Below are positions 8,212-16,266 of a DNA stretch of 64,000 nucleotides, piece after piece. Made by a program: the position numbers and the translations under genes. The DNA is from CAYRHJ01 sp964424105. GTDB lineage: Bacteria; Planctomycetota; Phycisphaerae; UBA1845. Positions within the stretch are counted from its first letter, which is position 1. The number at the start of each line of letters is the position of its first letter. The notes beneath the pieces were generated by a model. It ran no database searches. It worked only from the letters and a program-made list of their open reading frames with translations, and was not told where the DNA came from. The stretch covers positions 1 through 64,000 of the forward strand of contig CAYRHJ010000021.1 in the NCBI GenBank assembly GCA_964424105.1. The letters run 5' to 3'.

Positions 8212-9999
8212 GTGCGGTCGACGATCGAGTTATTGGCGACGCGGTTCAAAACAGCGATTGCCCAGGCAGTGGACGTTCCCGGGTCGGATGTCGATCCGAT
8301 GATTCGGCGATCGCAAGACGACAGATTCGGCGACTACCAGTCAAATTGCGCGATGGCGCTGGCCAAGAAAATGGGCGCTAAGCCTCGCGACTTGGCCGAG
8401 AAGATCAAATCCGCGGTTGACCTGTCGGGCGTCTGCGAACCGCTTGAAATCGCGGGGCCGGGGTTTATCAATATTCGCCTGCAAGACGATTTCGTCGCAA
8501 GGGAACTCGCCTCGATTCTCCTGGCAGAGGCGGGAATGGATCGTCTGGGCATCGCGCCGGTCAAGAATCCAACCGTTGCGGCGGTGGACATGTCCAGCCC
8601 CAATCTGGCCAAGGAAATGCACGTCGGACATCTGCGAAGCACGATCATCGGGGACTGCATCGCCCGCGTGTTGGAGTTTTTCGGCCACGACGTTCACCGA
8701 ATCAATCACGTGGGCGATTGGGGCACACAGTTCGGGATGTTGCTGGCCCACCTGCGTCGCACGCAGCCAGCCGTTCTGGATTATCCCGAATCGCTGGTCC
8801 TGGGCGATCTTGAAGAATTCTACGTGCAGGCCAAGCGTAGCTATGATTCCGATGCGTCATTTGCCGAGGTGGCCCGTAGCACGGTGGTCGAGCTTCAGCG
8901 GCAGGAACCCGCGGTGATGGCCATCTGGTGGGCGTTTTGCGCGGAATCTTTGCGACACTGCCACGAAATCTACGAACGATTGGACGTGGCGATTGAAGAC
9001 CGCGGTGAAAGCTTCTATCGAGACCGATTAGCGGGCGTCGTGCAAAGTTTTCAGGAAGCCGGTTTGGCGCGGGAAAGCGACGGGGCGATTTGTGTATTCC
9101 TGGATGGCTATACCACCCGCGAGGGCACACCGCTGCCGATGATCATTCGCAAGTCGGATGGCGGCTACAATTACGACACGACCGATCTGGCGGCCATTCA
9201 ACATCGTTTGGTGGACATTGGCACAAGGAAGCTGATCTACGTCGTCGGCGTTTCGCAAAAACAGCACTTCGACATGTTGTTTGCCGCCGCACGAAAGATC
9301 GGCTGGGTCGACGACGAGGTGCAACTGGAGCACGTTGGATTCGGAAACCTGTTGGGTTCCGATGGCCGACCTTTCAAAACGCGCGAAGGCGGTACCGTGA
9401 AACTTCGCGACCTGTTGGACGAGGCCGTGGCTCGCGCACGCGGTGTGGTGGAACGAAACGTTCAGGCGGGCGATCGCCCGGGGATTTTTGACGAGGCCAC
9501 GATCGAGTCCATCGCCAGCGCCGTCGGCATCGGGGCGATCAAGTATTTCGATCTGTCACATAGCCTGGGCAGCGATTACAAGTTCGATTGGGAGACCATG
9601 TTGGCCATGGAGGGCAACACCGCCCCCTACATGCTATACGCCTACGCCCGCGTGCGGAGCATAGGCCGAAAGGCGGGGGTCGACTTTTCCAAGTTGCCGG
9701 GCGACGGGCCGATTCAACTGTTTCACGAGAGTGAAATCAAGCTCGGCAAGGCGCTGCTCCGCTTCGCGGAAACTGTTCATCAAATGGCCGCGGAGTTGAG
9801 GCCCAACATACTGACGGACTACTTGTACGAGCTGAGCCGGGCTTTCAGCGTCTTTTATGATCGGCGGCACGGCGTGCGGGTGATCGACGCGGAATCGGAC
9901 GAGGTGAGACAATCGAGACTGCGACTGTGTGACCTGACCGCGCGCACGTTGAAGCTCGGTTTGGGATTGCTGGGCATCCGCACGGTGGAGCAGATGTGA
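8212..9999 (+). CDS. argS: arginyl-tRNA synthetase
   Basis: A class I aminoacyl-tRNA synthetase of 595 residues starting at GTG. It has the N-terminal additional domain with GDYQSNCAMALAKK, the class I HIGH motif as HVGH (137-140) followed by LRSTIIGD, and the NHVGDWGTQFG segment. The C-terminal anticodon-binding domain ends LGLLGIRTVEQM, as in most ArgRS. In place of a canonical KMSKS it has GRPFKTREGGTVKL, which is the usual bacterial ArgRS form. It follows rsfS in the same direction. Confidence 0.97.
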   Translation: MRSTIELLATRFKTAIAQAVDVPGSDVDPMIRRSQDDRFGDYQSNCAMALAKKMGAKPRDLAEKIKSAVDLSGVCEPLEIAGPGFINIRLQDDFVARELASILLAEAGMDRLGIAPVKNPTVAAVDMSSPNLAKEMHVGHLRSTIIGDCIARVLEFFGHDVHRINHVGDWGTQFGMLLAHLRRTQPAVLDYPESLVLGDLEEFYVQAKRSYDSDASFAEVARSTVVELQRQEPAVMAIWWAFCAESLRHCHEIYERLDVAIEDRGESFYRDRLAGVVQSFQEAGLARESDGAICVFLDGYTTREGTPLPMIIRKSDGGYNYDTTDLAAIQHRLVDIGTRKLIYVVGVSQKQHFDMLFAAARKIGWVDDEVQLEHVGFGNLLGSDGRPFKTREGGTVKLRDLLDEAVARARGVVERNVQAGDRPGIFDEATIESIASAVGIGAIKYFDLSHSLGSDYKFDWETMLAMEGNTAPYMLYAYARVRSIGRKAGVDFSKLPGDGPIQLFHESEIKLGKALLRFAETVHQMAAELRPNILTDYLYELSRAFSVFYDRRHGVRVIDAESDEVRQSRLRLCDLTARTLKLGLGLLGIRTVEQM

Positions 10000-10055
10000 C
10001 GGTTGGCTGAATGATCGGCGGCCCGCCCGGCTTTCCGCAGGTTGGCTCATGAACG

Positions 10056-11813
10056 ATGCATTCGTTTGACATTCGTGAACGATGCGATCGAAACTCGTTC
10101 GTCGCCATCCGTCGAATGGACCACAATGAGGCCGCCCATCGACACATGAACATGTCCCCAAAGCGCGTCGATTCCCACCGATTGAAGGCGCCCTTGTCCA
10201 TCCTCGTCGCCACCATTCTCGCAGTACCCATCCTGGCCATCAGCATCTTCGCCGCCCAAGCCCGCACCGACGACATCGATTCATTCTTGTATGCCTTTTA
10301 TGCCAAACGAATGCTGAATGGTCAGCGACTCTACACCGACCTGTGGGACAACAAACCACCCGGCGTTTTCTGGGCGGACGCCCTGGGCCTGTTCATTTCG
10401 GGCGGCGAATATTGGGGAATAGCAGCCGTCTGCGGGCTTGCGGCGCTGGGTACCTGTCTCGTATTCCTGATCGTAGCGTCGCGACTCTTCGGCCCATTCG
10501 TCGCGTGCATCGGCACGGTATTGGCCGCAACGTTCGTATTCATCCATGACTACCACGTGGGCAGCAATCGCCCCAGCACGTTTTACGTTTTTTTCGAGCT
10601 GTGTGCCATGTCGTTCTACTTGCGCACATTCGGGCCGTCGAAAAACGCGGCTGCGCATCTGTTCGGTGCCGGCGTTTGGGCGACCTGTGCCGTCGCGTTT
10701 CGTCAGACCGCGTTCTCCGCGCCGGCTGCGATCGTCGTCCATCAGATTTTCCTGGTCGCGCGGCGGAGAATGCCGGTATCCAAACTGTTGACCAACGTTG
10801 GCACGATGTTGGCTGGCGCGGTCGTGGCTGGTTTGGTCATCGTAGGATTACTGGCCCGTACCAGCGACCTGTCCGATGCCTGGCACGGAATAGTCGGCTC
10901 CAACGTCGGATACTTCGCGCATGGGGACAAATCTGAATTCCTACCCGCGATGTTCGGCTGGGAAGAGCACCTCCGCGTTCTGGGGCTGCCGCTGATCCTG
11001 GCAGCCGGCGCCGTCATCTATGAATTGATTGCAACGATTCGAACGCGGTTATCACCGGCCAGCGCGGGTCTGACAATCGCCAGCCGGCAGCCGCATTCGG
11101 GAACCGGGTCTCTCGTGGACACAAATGACCCATCAGCCACCGATTCCGCCGTTCCATCGCTGTTCGGATTGTTGATGTTCTGGTTGGCTGCCGCGCTATA
11201 CCTGGCCCTGATCGGTCCCAGCCAGCGCATCATGTATTTCGGCGTCGCGCTCGTGCCGTTGATCCTGCTCGCAACCCACGGCGTCTGGCTATTGATGCGC
11301 AACCATCAACGCGACGGCCGCACGCGAATGGAAGTCATCGTAGCCACCTTGTGGTTTGCTTATATGGTCTTTCCGGCCCTCAATCACCAATTCAAAGCCG
11401 CTCAAATCGCCGAATTTCACCGTTTCCACGACCGCGCGACGCCTCGCCACGCCACCGTGGTCGATTGCATTCACCGGCATGCACGTCAAAACGATTCATT
11501 GTACATGTGGGGCTATTATCCGCCGGTGTACTGGTACGCGGATAGGCCGCTCGCCCAACGTTACATCGTCACAACGCTCGTTGATCAGCTTGGCCCCGCA
11601 GCCCAACGTTTCATTGATAACGTGGTAGCAGATTTACAAAGCCAGCCCCCGGCCGCCATTGTCGTGGGTCCCGGCGAACTACAGACCATTGAACATCCAC
11701 CGCCGGATCACCCACTACGATATGGCAACTTCGCTGAATGGCTGAAACGTGAATATGAACTGCCCGGCGACTGCGAGTGCGGCTCCGTATGGATCCACCG
11801 CGGAACCTATTGA
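10056..11813 (+). CDS. GT39/ArnT-like membrane glycosyltransferase
   Basis: An integral-membrane protein of up to 585 residues with about ten hydrophobic segments. The first loop has the acidic pair DDIDSF, then YAKRMLNGQRLYTDLWDNKPPGVF. This is the D-D plus KPP arrangement of polyisoprenyl-phosphate-dependent transferases (GT39/GT83 superfamily). The C-terminal part reads as a periplasmic domain (MWGYYPPVYWYADRP). The sugar donor and acceptor cannot be told. In-frame ATGs at 10056, 10116, 10146 and 10152 all precede the first membrane segment; none has a strong ribosome site, so the first 30 residues may not be real. Confidence 0.8.
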   Translation: MHSFDIRERCDRNSFVAIRRMDHNEAAHRHMNMSPKRVDSHRLKAPLSILVATILAVPILAISIFAAQARTDDIDSFLYAFYAKRMLNGQRLYTDLWDNKPPGVFWADALGLFISGGEYWGIAAVCGLAALGTCLVFLIVASRLFGPFVACIGTVLAATFVFIHDYHVGSNRPSTFYVFFELCAMSFYLRTFGPSKNAAAHLFGAGVWATCAVAFRQTAFSAPAAIVVHQIFLVARRRMPVSKLLTNVGTMLAGAVVAGLVIVGLLARTSDLSDAWHGIVGSNVGYFAHGDKSEFLPAMFGWEEHLRVLGLPLILAAGAVIYELIATIRTRLSPASAGLTIASRQPHSGTGSLVDTNDPSATDSAVPSLFGLLMFWLAAALYLALIGPSQRIMYFGVALVPLILLATHGVWLLMRNHQRDGRTRMEVIVATLWFAYMVFPALNHQFKAAQIAEFHRFHDRATPRHATVVDCIHRHARQNDSLYMWGYYPPVYWYADRPLAQRYIVTTLVDQLGPAAQRFIDNVVADLQSQPPAAIVVGPGELQTIEHPPPDHPLRYGNFAEWLKREYELPGDCECGSVWIHRGTY

Positions 11814-11830
11814 CGTTTGAATGGTGTAAT

Positions 11831-11891
11831 GGCCGGGTGGCCCACCTCCTTTGGAGGTGGGGGAGTCGATGATCACCGCATGTTTCATCCG
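11831..11891 (+). repeat. 61-bp repeat unit 1 with CCCACCTCC palindrome
   Basis: Nearly identical (one visible mismatch) to 11952-12012. It contains the perfect palindrome CCCACCTCC-TTT-GGAGGTGGG at 11841-11861, the same hairpin as at 211-231 and 28335-28355. It lies 18 bp after the glycosyltransferase gene. Confidence 0.85.
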
Positions 11892-11900
11892 TTTCTTAAC

Positions 11901-11924
11901 AGAGCCGCGACCGTCAGGGAGCGG
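11901..11924 (+). repeat. dispersed GAGCCGCGACCGTCAGGGAG repeat
   Basis: A copy of the short repeat with core GAGCCGCGACCGTCAGGGAG. Other copies, on either strand, lie at 121-136, 19842-19866, 39245-39269, 39287-39307, 43092-43115 and 49691-49714. All are intergenic. It sits between the two 61-bp units. Confidence 0.8.
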
Positions 11925-11951
11925 TCTTCGTGTCTATTCGAATGGCAGGTC

Positions 11952-12012
11952 GGCCGGGTGGCCCACCTCCTTTGGAGGTGGGGGCGTCGATGATCACCGC
12001 ATGTTTCATCCG
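11952..12012 (+). repeat. 61-bp repeat unit 2 with CCCACCTCC palindrome
   Basis: The second copy of the 61-bp unit, with its palindrome at 11962-11982. Short flanking stretches also match: TTTGAATGGTGTAATG before unit 1 resembles TTTGAATGGTGCAATG after unit 2. This suggests a local duplication or recombination between copies. Confidence 0.85.
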
Positions 12013-12068
12013 CCTATTATTGATGTTTGAATGGTGCAATGACGTTGACCCATGCTTGCCGTAAAACC

Positions 12069-12095
12069 GTCACCCCGGCGAAAGCCGGGGTCCAG
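12069..12095 (+). repeat. CCGGCGAAAGCCGG inverted repeat
   Basis: GTCACCCCGGCGAAAGCCGG followed by GGTCCAGG is a half-element of the same kind as the inner repeats of the MITE-like elements. It lies alone in the gap after the glycosyltransferase gene, where no gene is seen from 11814 to 12224. Confidence 0.7.
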
Positions 12096-12224
12096 GCACG
12101 CGTGCTGCCATTCCACTCCTTCGCGGAAACGACCACCATCGTTCAATTGACCATTCAACGATCAATAGTTCGTGGCGCTGCTTGGGAGGTCACGCCCGTT
12201 GCGTCTCCGATCGCATGAAGCGCA

Positions 12225-12950
12225 TCAGGCTTCAAGCGTTGCCAGCAGCGGCGGTCTGCGACGACGACGACGCTTTTTGGGCGCGCCGGGCACGCGAACC
12301 TCCACAGGCCGCGGCTCCGCATGGTTGGCGAGTTGCAGAACTTCGCCAGCCGTCGGGGCGAACAGATCGGCGTTGATTTCCTTCCACAACCCGTCCGCAC
12401 GATTGAAGACGCCGCCGGAAACCATAATGTTCATAGTGGGGTTGGAACCAACCTCCCGAATCAGGTCGACCAGTTCACGCGTCCCCGGCACGCCCCGCGG
12501 TTGGGTACCGAAAATCAGGAGTACCTGCGGCCTCAAATCACCCACCAATGACAGGATCTCGTCACTCGGAACCCCTCCGCCGACAAAATAGACCTCCCAT
12601 CCATCCGCTTCCAGAAGATCCGCGCACATTTGGGCGCCCAATTCCTCCGGCTCCCCGTCTGCACACATGATCAGAATGCGCTTCCCGTTCAAATCCTTTC
12701 GCTTCAATGCCAACTGCGCCTGATCTGCCAAGCTGCGATTGATCCGCGTGGCCATGTGCTCGACGGCGAGATTGATCTCGTCTCGCCTGAAAAGCCCTTC
12801 CACGCGTTCCATCGCCGGCCAAAGTATTTCTTCGAAAATCTGGCGACCCGACATGTCGCTGGTCAGTTGATGCTGGACCAAGCCGCGGCAGGCGGCGCGG
12901 TCGCCGGAAAGCAGGGGTTTCATGTACTGTTCGAGCAGGGTGCTGCGCAT
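12225..12950 (-). CDS. cobalamin-binding-domain-like protein lacking the cobalt-ligand His
   Basis: A 241-residue protein resembling the helical cap plus Rossmann B12-binding module of CarH and corrinoid proteins. The cap keeps Glu64-His65 in LAVEHMATRI, nine residues after Phe54, which occupies the Trp position of the CarH W-x9-EH motif. The expected (D/E)xHxxG cobalamin loop reads E100-P-E102-E-L-G105, so the His that coordinates cobalt is Glu. No DNA-binding domain is present. A basic tail (KKRRRRRR) lies near the C-terminus. The start at 12950 has GAGGAA 8 bases upstream; the longer frame to 12998 lacks such a site. It may bind a ligand without base-off cobalamin, or be a regulator. Confidence 0.7.
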   Translation of the reverse strand: MRSTLLEQYMKPLLSGDRAACRGLVQHQLTSDMSGRQIFEEILWPAMERVEGLFRRDEINLAVEHMATRINRSLADQAQLALKRKDLNGKRILIMCADGEPEELGAQMCADLLEADGWEVYFVGGGVPSDEILSLVGDLRPQVLLIFGTQPRGVPGTRELVDLIREVGSNPTMNIMVSGGVFNRADGLWKEINADLFAPTAGEVLQLANHAEPRPVEVRVPGAPKKRRRRRRPPLLATLEA

Positions 12951-13297
12951 AGACCGTTCCTCTTCAGCGTTGGACCGGACAGGGAGAACAAACGCCAAGG
13001 GCCTCCTGCCCGATCCCGAAACGGTCCGCCGCGTTCAAAAGTGTCGTCGCCCGGACTCCGCCGGGTCATCGTGTCCCAAGGACGCAATCATTCTTGTGAT
13101 CGAATGGCCGGAAACGGTAACCCCGAAGGATGATGCGACGGGTAAGTTACTGACTCGGCAGGCGTACTATCGACGGCCGTACGAATTGTTCTTGAGGCCA
13201 CTTGCGTCGCGCCGCGTGCGATCATTCTTATCAGTCGCACGCGGTCAGGGTCACGCAAAACTTGCCGCGCCTGATACCGATAACCAGCGACTCCGAT
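12951..13297. other. intergenic, nothing recognised
   Basis: The space between the cobalamin-domain-like gene and the end of the next minus-strand gene. A long plus-strand frame crosses both neighbours, but its composition is that of a shadow frame (runs of Arg/Pro) and it has no family features. No clear promoter or hairpin was found. Confidence 0.5.
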
Positions 13298-13942
13298 TCA
13301 TCGGGCGCCGTTTCTGCGCTCTTGCCGCGCTTCGTCTTCCATTTCCAAACGAATGGCCCGGCCCAGGTGACGGCGGAAGACGACGTGCGGCGGCAGGTGA
13401 ACGTCTCGATCCACACCCGGCGGGCAATCGAGACCAAAAACGTACACGTCCTCGCCGGCCAGAAAAACCCGCGCGACCGCATATCGATGCTGTTCGACTT
13501 GAAAGGCCACGACCGGACGAATTTCGGTAACCGTCGCACTGGGCGCGATGCTTCCGATAAACGACGCAATATTTTTGTCCAAATCACTCGGCAGTTCGTT
13601 CAACGGCAAACTGGAGATACCCATGACCAACATGAACCGTGTGCCCAGGTGCAGTGCATGAACATCGTCGGGTGACAATTCCCAGTGCGGGTAGTAATTC
13701 GGCTCCGTTTGTCCGGAGACGACCCAATACCGCTCGACCGCTTGACCGCCGAGCGACGCCGTAAACCGAAACAGCGACATGTTACCTTCCCGCTCCAGCG
13801 GTCGGCCCGTAAACGCGGCGACAAATTCGACATCAGCCGGCGCGTCATTTCGCAACTCGCGCTGCAAGTAATCCAGGGCCTGTTGTCGGTCGGTCGGGTT
13901 CACGATTTCGAGCGCCCTTCGACACACCCGTTGACAGGTCAC
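13298..13942 (-). CDS. hypothetical protein, 214 residues
   Basis: A soluble protein with no signal peptide or membrane segment and no family that I recognise. The GTG start is supported by GGGAGA five to six bases upstream. Recognisable stretches are YYPHWELSPDDVHALHLGTR near the middle and AVARVFLAGEDVYVFGLDCP towards the end; the C-terminus is charged (MEDEARQERRNGAR). It is divergent from gcvT, with only 57 bp between the starts, so the two may share a control region. Confidence 0.65.
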   Translation of the reverse strand: MTCQRVCRRALEIVNPTDRQQALDYLQRELRNDAPADVEFVAAFTGRPLEREGNMSLFRFTASLGGQAVERYWVVSGQTEPNYYPHWELSPDDVHALHLGTRFMLVMGISSLPLNELPSDLDKNIASFIGSIAPSATVTEIRPVVAFQVEQHRYAVARVFLAGEDVYVFGLDCPPGVDRDVHLPPHVVFRRHLGRAIRLEMEDEARQERRNGAR

Positions 13943-13999
13943 GGGCGTCTCCCTAGCCTGATTCCACCTTCGACACTATATCACGCAAGTGGAGAAAGC

Positions 14000-15082
14000 G
14001 TGCGTCATTCGCCCCTGAATCAGTTTCACGACGATGCGAAAGCCAAAATGGTGGACTTCGCCGGCTGGCGCATGCCCATCTACTATCGCGGTATCCAGGA
14101 GGAACACGTCCACACGCGAACGCAGGTCTCCGCGTTCGACGTCTCCCACATGGGTCGCATCCATCTTCAAGGGTCGGACGTCGAAGCATTTCTACAAAAC
14201 CTGTGTACCCGAAACCTCGACGGCACTGCCATGGGACAATCCAAGTATTCGCACATTTGTCGCGAAGACGGCGGCATTCTCGATGACGTGATCGTCAGCC
14301 GCCACGAAGACCATTGGGTCGTGGTGTGCAACGCTTCAAACCGTGAAAAAATCCTGGCTTGGTTTCAACAGCACGTACGCGGGCAGGCGGTGAACATCGC
14401 CGACCACACGCTGGATACCGCGATGATCGCCGTCCAGGGGCCGGCTGCGATAACCCATATGCAGGACGCCTTCGGACTCGATTTTTCTACGTTAAAACGA
14501 TATTGGTTCGTCGATGGCGAACTGATGGGGATGCGGTATTCGATTTTTCGCAGCGGCTACACCGGCGAGGACGGCGTCGAAGCCGTCATCACTGCGGCTG
14601 CGGTTCCGTTGGTGCTGCCCAGACTGATCGAAGCCCAAGGTGCCGGTCCCTGCCGACCCGCAGGCTTGGGTGCGCGCGACACGCTGCGGATGGAGGCGGC
14701 TATGCCGTTGTATGGCCACGAACTGCTCGAATCCGTGGATTCACTGTCCGCCGGCCAGGGTTGGTGCGTCGATTTGAGCGTCGATTTCATCGGCGCAGGG
14801 GCGTTGCGGAGATTGAAAGACAAGGGGCTGACCCGTAGGCTGGTGGGAATGGAACTTGACGGCAAACGGATCGCCCGACAAGGGTACGGGATTCTGAAAA
14901 ACGGCAAAACCATCGGAGAGGTGACAAGTGGCACCATGAGCCCGACACTGGGCAAGAGCATCGCCATGGGGTTCGTGGAAGTGGATAGGTCGGAGATGGG
15001 AACGACGGTTGAAATCGACCTGGGCCGGAAGACAAACGAGGCGAGAATCGTACCATTGCCGTTCTATAAACGCCCGCGTTAG
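14000..15082 (+). CDS. gcvT: glycine cleavage system T protein (aminomethyltransferase)
   Basis: Transfers the methylene group of lipoyl-bound aminomethyl on GcvH to tetrahydrofolate, releasing ammonia. The 360-residue length is normal. It starts at a GTG with GGAG just upstream (13991-13994), giving the typical N-terminus with KMVDFAGWRMPIYYRGIQEE. DVSHMGRI, the YSIFRSGYTGEDGVE segment and the C-terminal GEVTSGTMSPTLGKSIAMGF are all family signatures. The frame is open upstream to 13685, but that extension overlaps the opposite gene and lacks homology. gcvH follows 52 bp downstream; no gcvP is in the window. Confidence 0.96.
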   Translation: MRHSPLNQFHDDAKAKMVDFAGWRMPIYYRGIQEEHVHTRTQVSAFDVSHMGRIHLQGSDVEAFLQNLCTRNLDGTAMGQSKYSHICREDGGILDDVIVSRHEDHWVVVCNASNREKILAWFQQHVRGQAVNIADHTLDTAMIAVQGPAAITHMQDAFGLDFSTLKRYWFVDGELMGMRYSIFRSGYTGEDGVEAVITAAAVPLVLPRLIEAQGAGPCRPAGLGARDTLRMEAAMPLYGHELLESVDSLSAGQGWCVDLSVDFIGAGALRRLKDKGLTRRLVGMELDGKRIARQGYGILKNGKTIGEVTSGTMSPTLGKSIAMGFVEVDRSEMGTTVEIDLGRKTNEARIVPLPFYKRPR

Positions 15083-15134
15083 AGCCTTGGCCGCGCGATT
15101 ATTGAACTGATTACTAAATTGGAGCTGTAATCAA

Positions 15135-15527
15135 ATGACTGACGTACCTACGGATCGCAAATACAGTCGGACACATGAGTGGTTTAAGCAGACTGGTGAA
15201 TCTGTGATGGTTGGAATTACCCAATTTGCGGCGGACGAGTTGACTGACATCACCTTCGTCGACCTGCCCGACAAGGGTACGCAAGTTCAGGCCGGGAAAG
15301 AGTTTGGAGAAATCGAATCCGTCAAGGCCACGTCGGAGCTGGTGTCCGCGTTGGACGGCGAAGTGATCGAAATCAACGCCTTGCTGAACGATTCGCCGGA
15401 ATTGGTGAATTCTGATCCTTTCGAGGGGGGATGGATGATCAAGCTGCGTGTTTCCAACGTTACGGCGCTTGACGAGTTGATGGATGCGTCGGCCTATCAA
15501 TCGTTTTGCGTCGCATCTGCCCATTGA
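15135..15527 (+). CDS. gcvH: glycine cleavage system H protein
   Basis: A 130-residue lipoyl carrier protein that shuttles the aminomethyl group between GcvP, GcvT and GcvL. The lipoylation site is Lys64 in GEIESVKATSEL. The N-terminal YSRTHEWF and VGITQFAADELTDITFVDLP segments are canonical. It is downstream of gcvT and probably in the same operon. Confidence 0.97.
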   Translation: MTDVPTDRKYSRTHEWFKQTGESVMVGITQFAADELTDITFVDLPDKGTQVQAGKEFGEIESVKATSELVSALDGEVIEINALLNDSPELVNSDPFEGGWMIKLRVSNVTALDELMDASAYQSFCVASAH

Positions 15528-15639
15528 TGCCCAATCCGCAACCATCGCGGGAGTGTACCTCGGAATGACCCATGCACGCATTTACCGATTGGCCGATGCA
15601 CTTTAATGGAATTAAACCCGCGTAATCAAGGCCGGAGCA

Positions 15640-15655
15640 TTTTCGTCCGCGAAAA
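15640..15655 (+). terminator. weak hairpin after gcvH
   Basis: TTTTCG-TCCG-CGAAAA forms a 6-bp stem with a 4-base loop in the 265-bp gap between gcvH and rpsO. The stem is AT-rich and there is no U-tract after it, so its role as a terminator is doubtful. Confidence 0.25.
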
Positions 15656-15792
15656 CAGTTCGGACGGGTCTTGCGTTCGGCTAGGTCCGATGCTAGGCTT
15701 TCCGGCTTGAGTATTCGGCGATGTGCTCGACCAGGCCTTTCGGCGGCTGTAGGTGACTAATTGGGATAACGTTAACGGCGACTCGTGAAAGA

Positions 15793-16056
15793 ATGACACC
15801 GGAACAACGAACGACGATTATAACTGATTATCGATCACACGAGGGCGACACGGGGTCCCCGGAAGTGCAAGTGGCCATCTTAACGTCGCGAATCCAAGAG
15901 CTGACGGATCATCTGCGCAACCACATGAAAGATCACTCCTCGCGCCGCGGGCTTTTGAAGATGGTGGGCAAGCGAAGTCACCTGTTGAAATATTTGGCCA
16001 AGAAGGACCGATCGCGATATCAGACGGTGATTGGTCGATTGGGGTTGCGAAAGTAG
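15793..16056 (+). CDS. rpsO: 30S ribosomal protein S15
   Basis: An 87-residue primary rRNA-binding protein of the small subunit, of normal length. GDTGSPEVQVAILTSRIQEL and HMKDHSSRRGLLKMVGKRSHLLKYL are signatures. It is followed by pnp, the classic rpsO-pnp arrangement, across 210 bp in which I see no gene. Confidence 0.98.
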   Translation: MTPEQRTTIITDYRSHEGDTGSPEVQVAILTSRIQELTDHLRNHMKDHSSRRGLLKMVGKRSHLLKYLAKKDRSRYQTVIGRLGLRK

Positions 16057-16266
16057 GAATTGACGGTACGGGTCGGATGATGGAATGGTTGTTTTCGCCC
16101 GCGTTGGCGGGTCCCTCCCCGGTGCGGTGCGCTCTTGCGGCGCGTCTCACACCTTTTGACGGCGACGGCTTACAGTTCATGTTGACAAGGGAAACTAGGT
16201 TTTTGAGCCAGGAACAGAGGTCGTCTAGGCCAAAAGGGCGACGCTGCGCGGCCACACTTCGAATGG

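Noticed and set aside
13685..13999. N-terminal extension of gcvT
   Set aside because: It overlaps the opposite gene and lacks homology. The GTG at 14000 has a good ribosome site and the normal N-terminus.
16182..16205. TTGACA before pnp as a promoter
   Set aside because: No -10 box lies 16-19 bases downstream.
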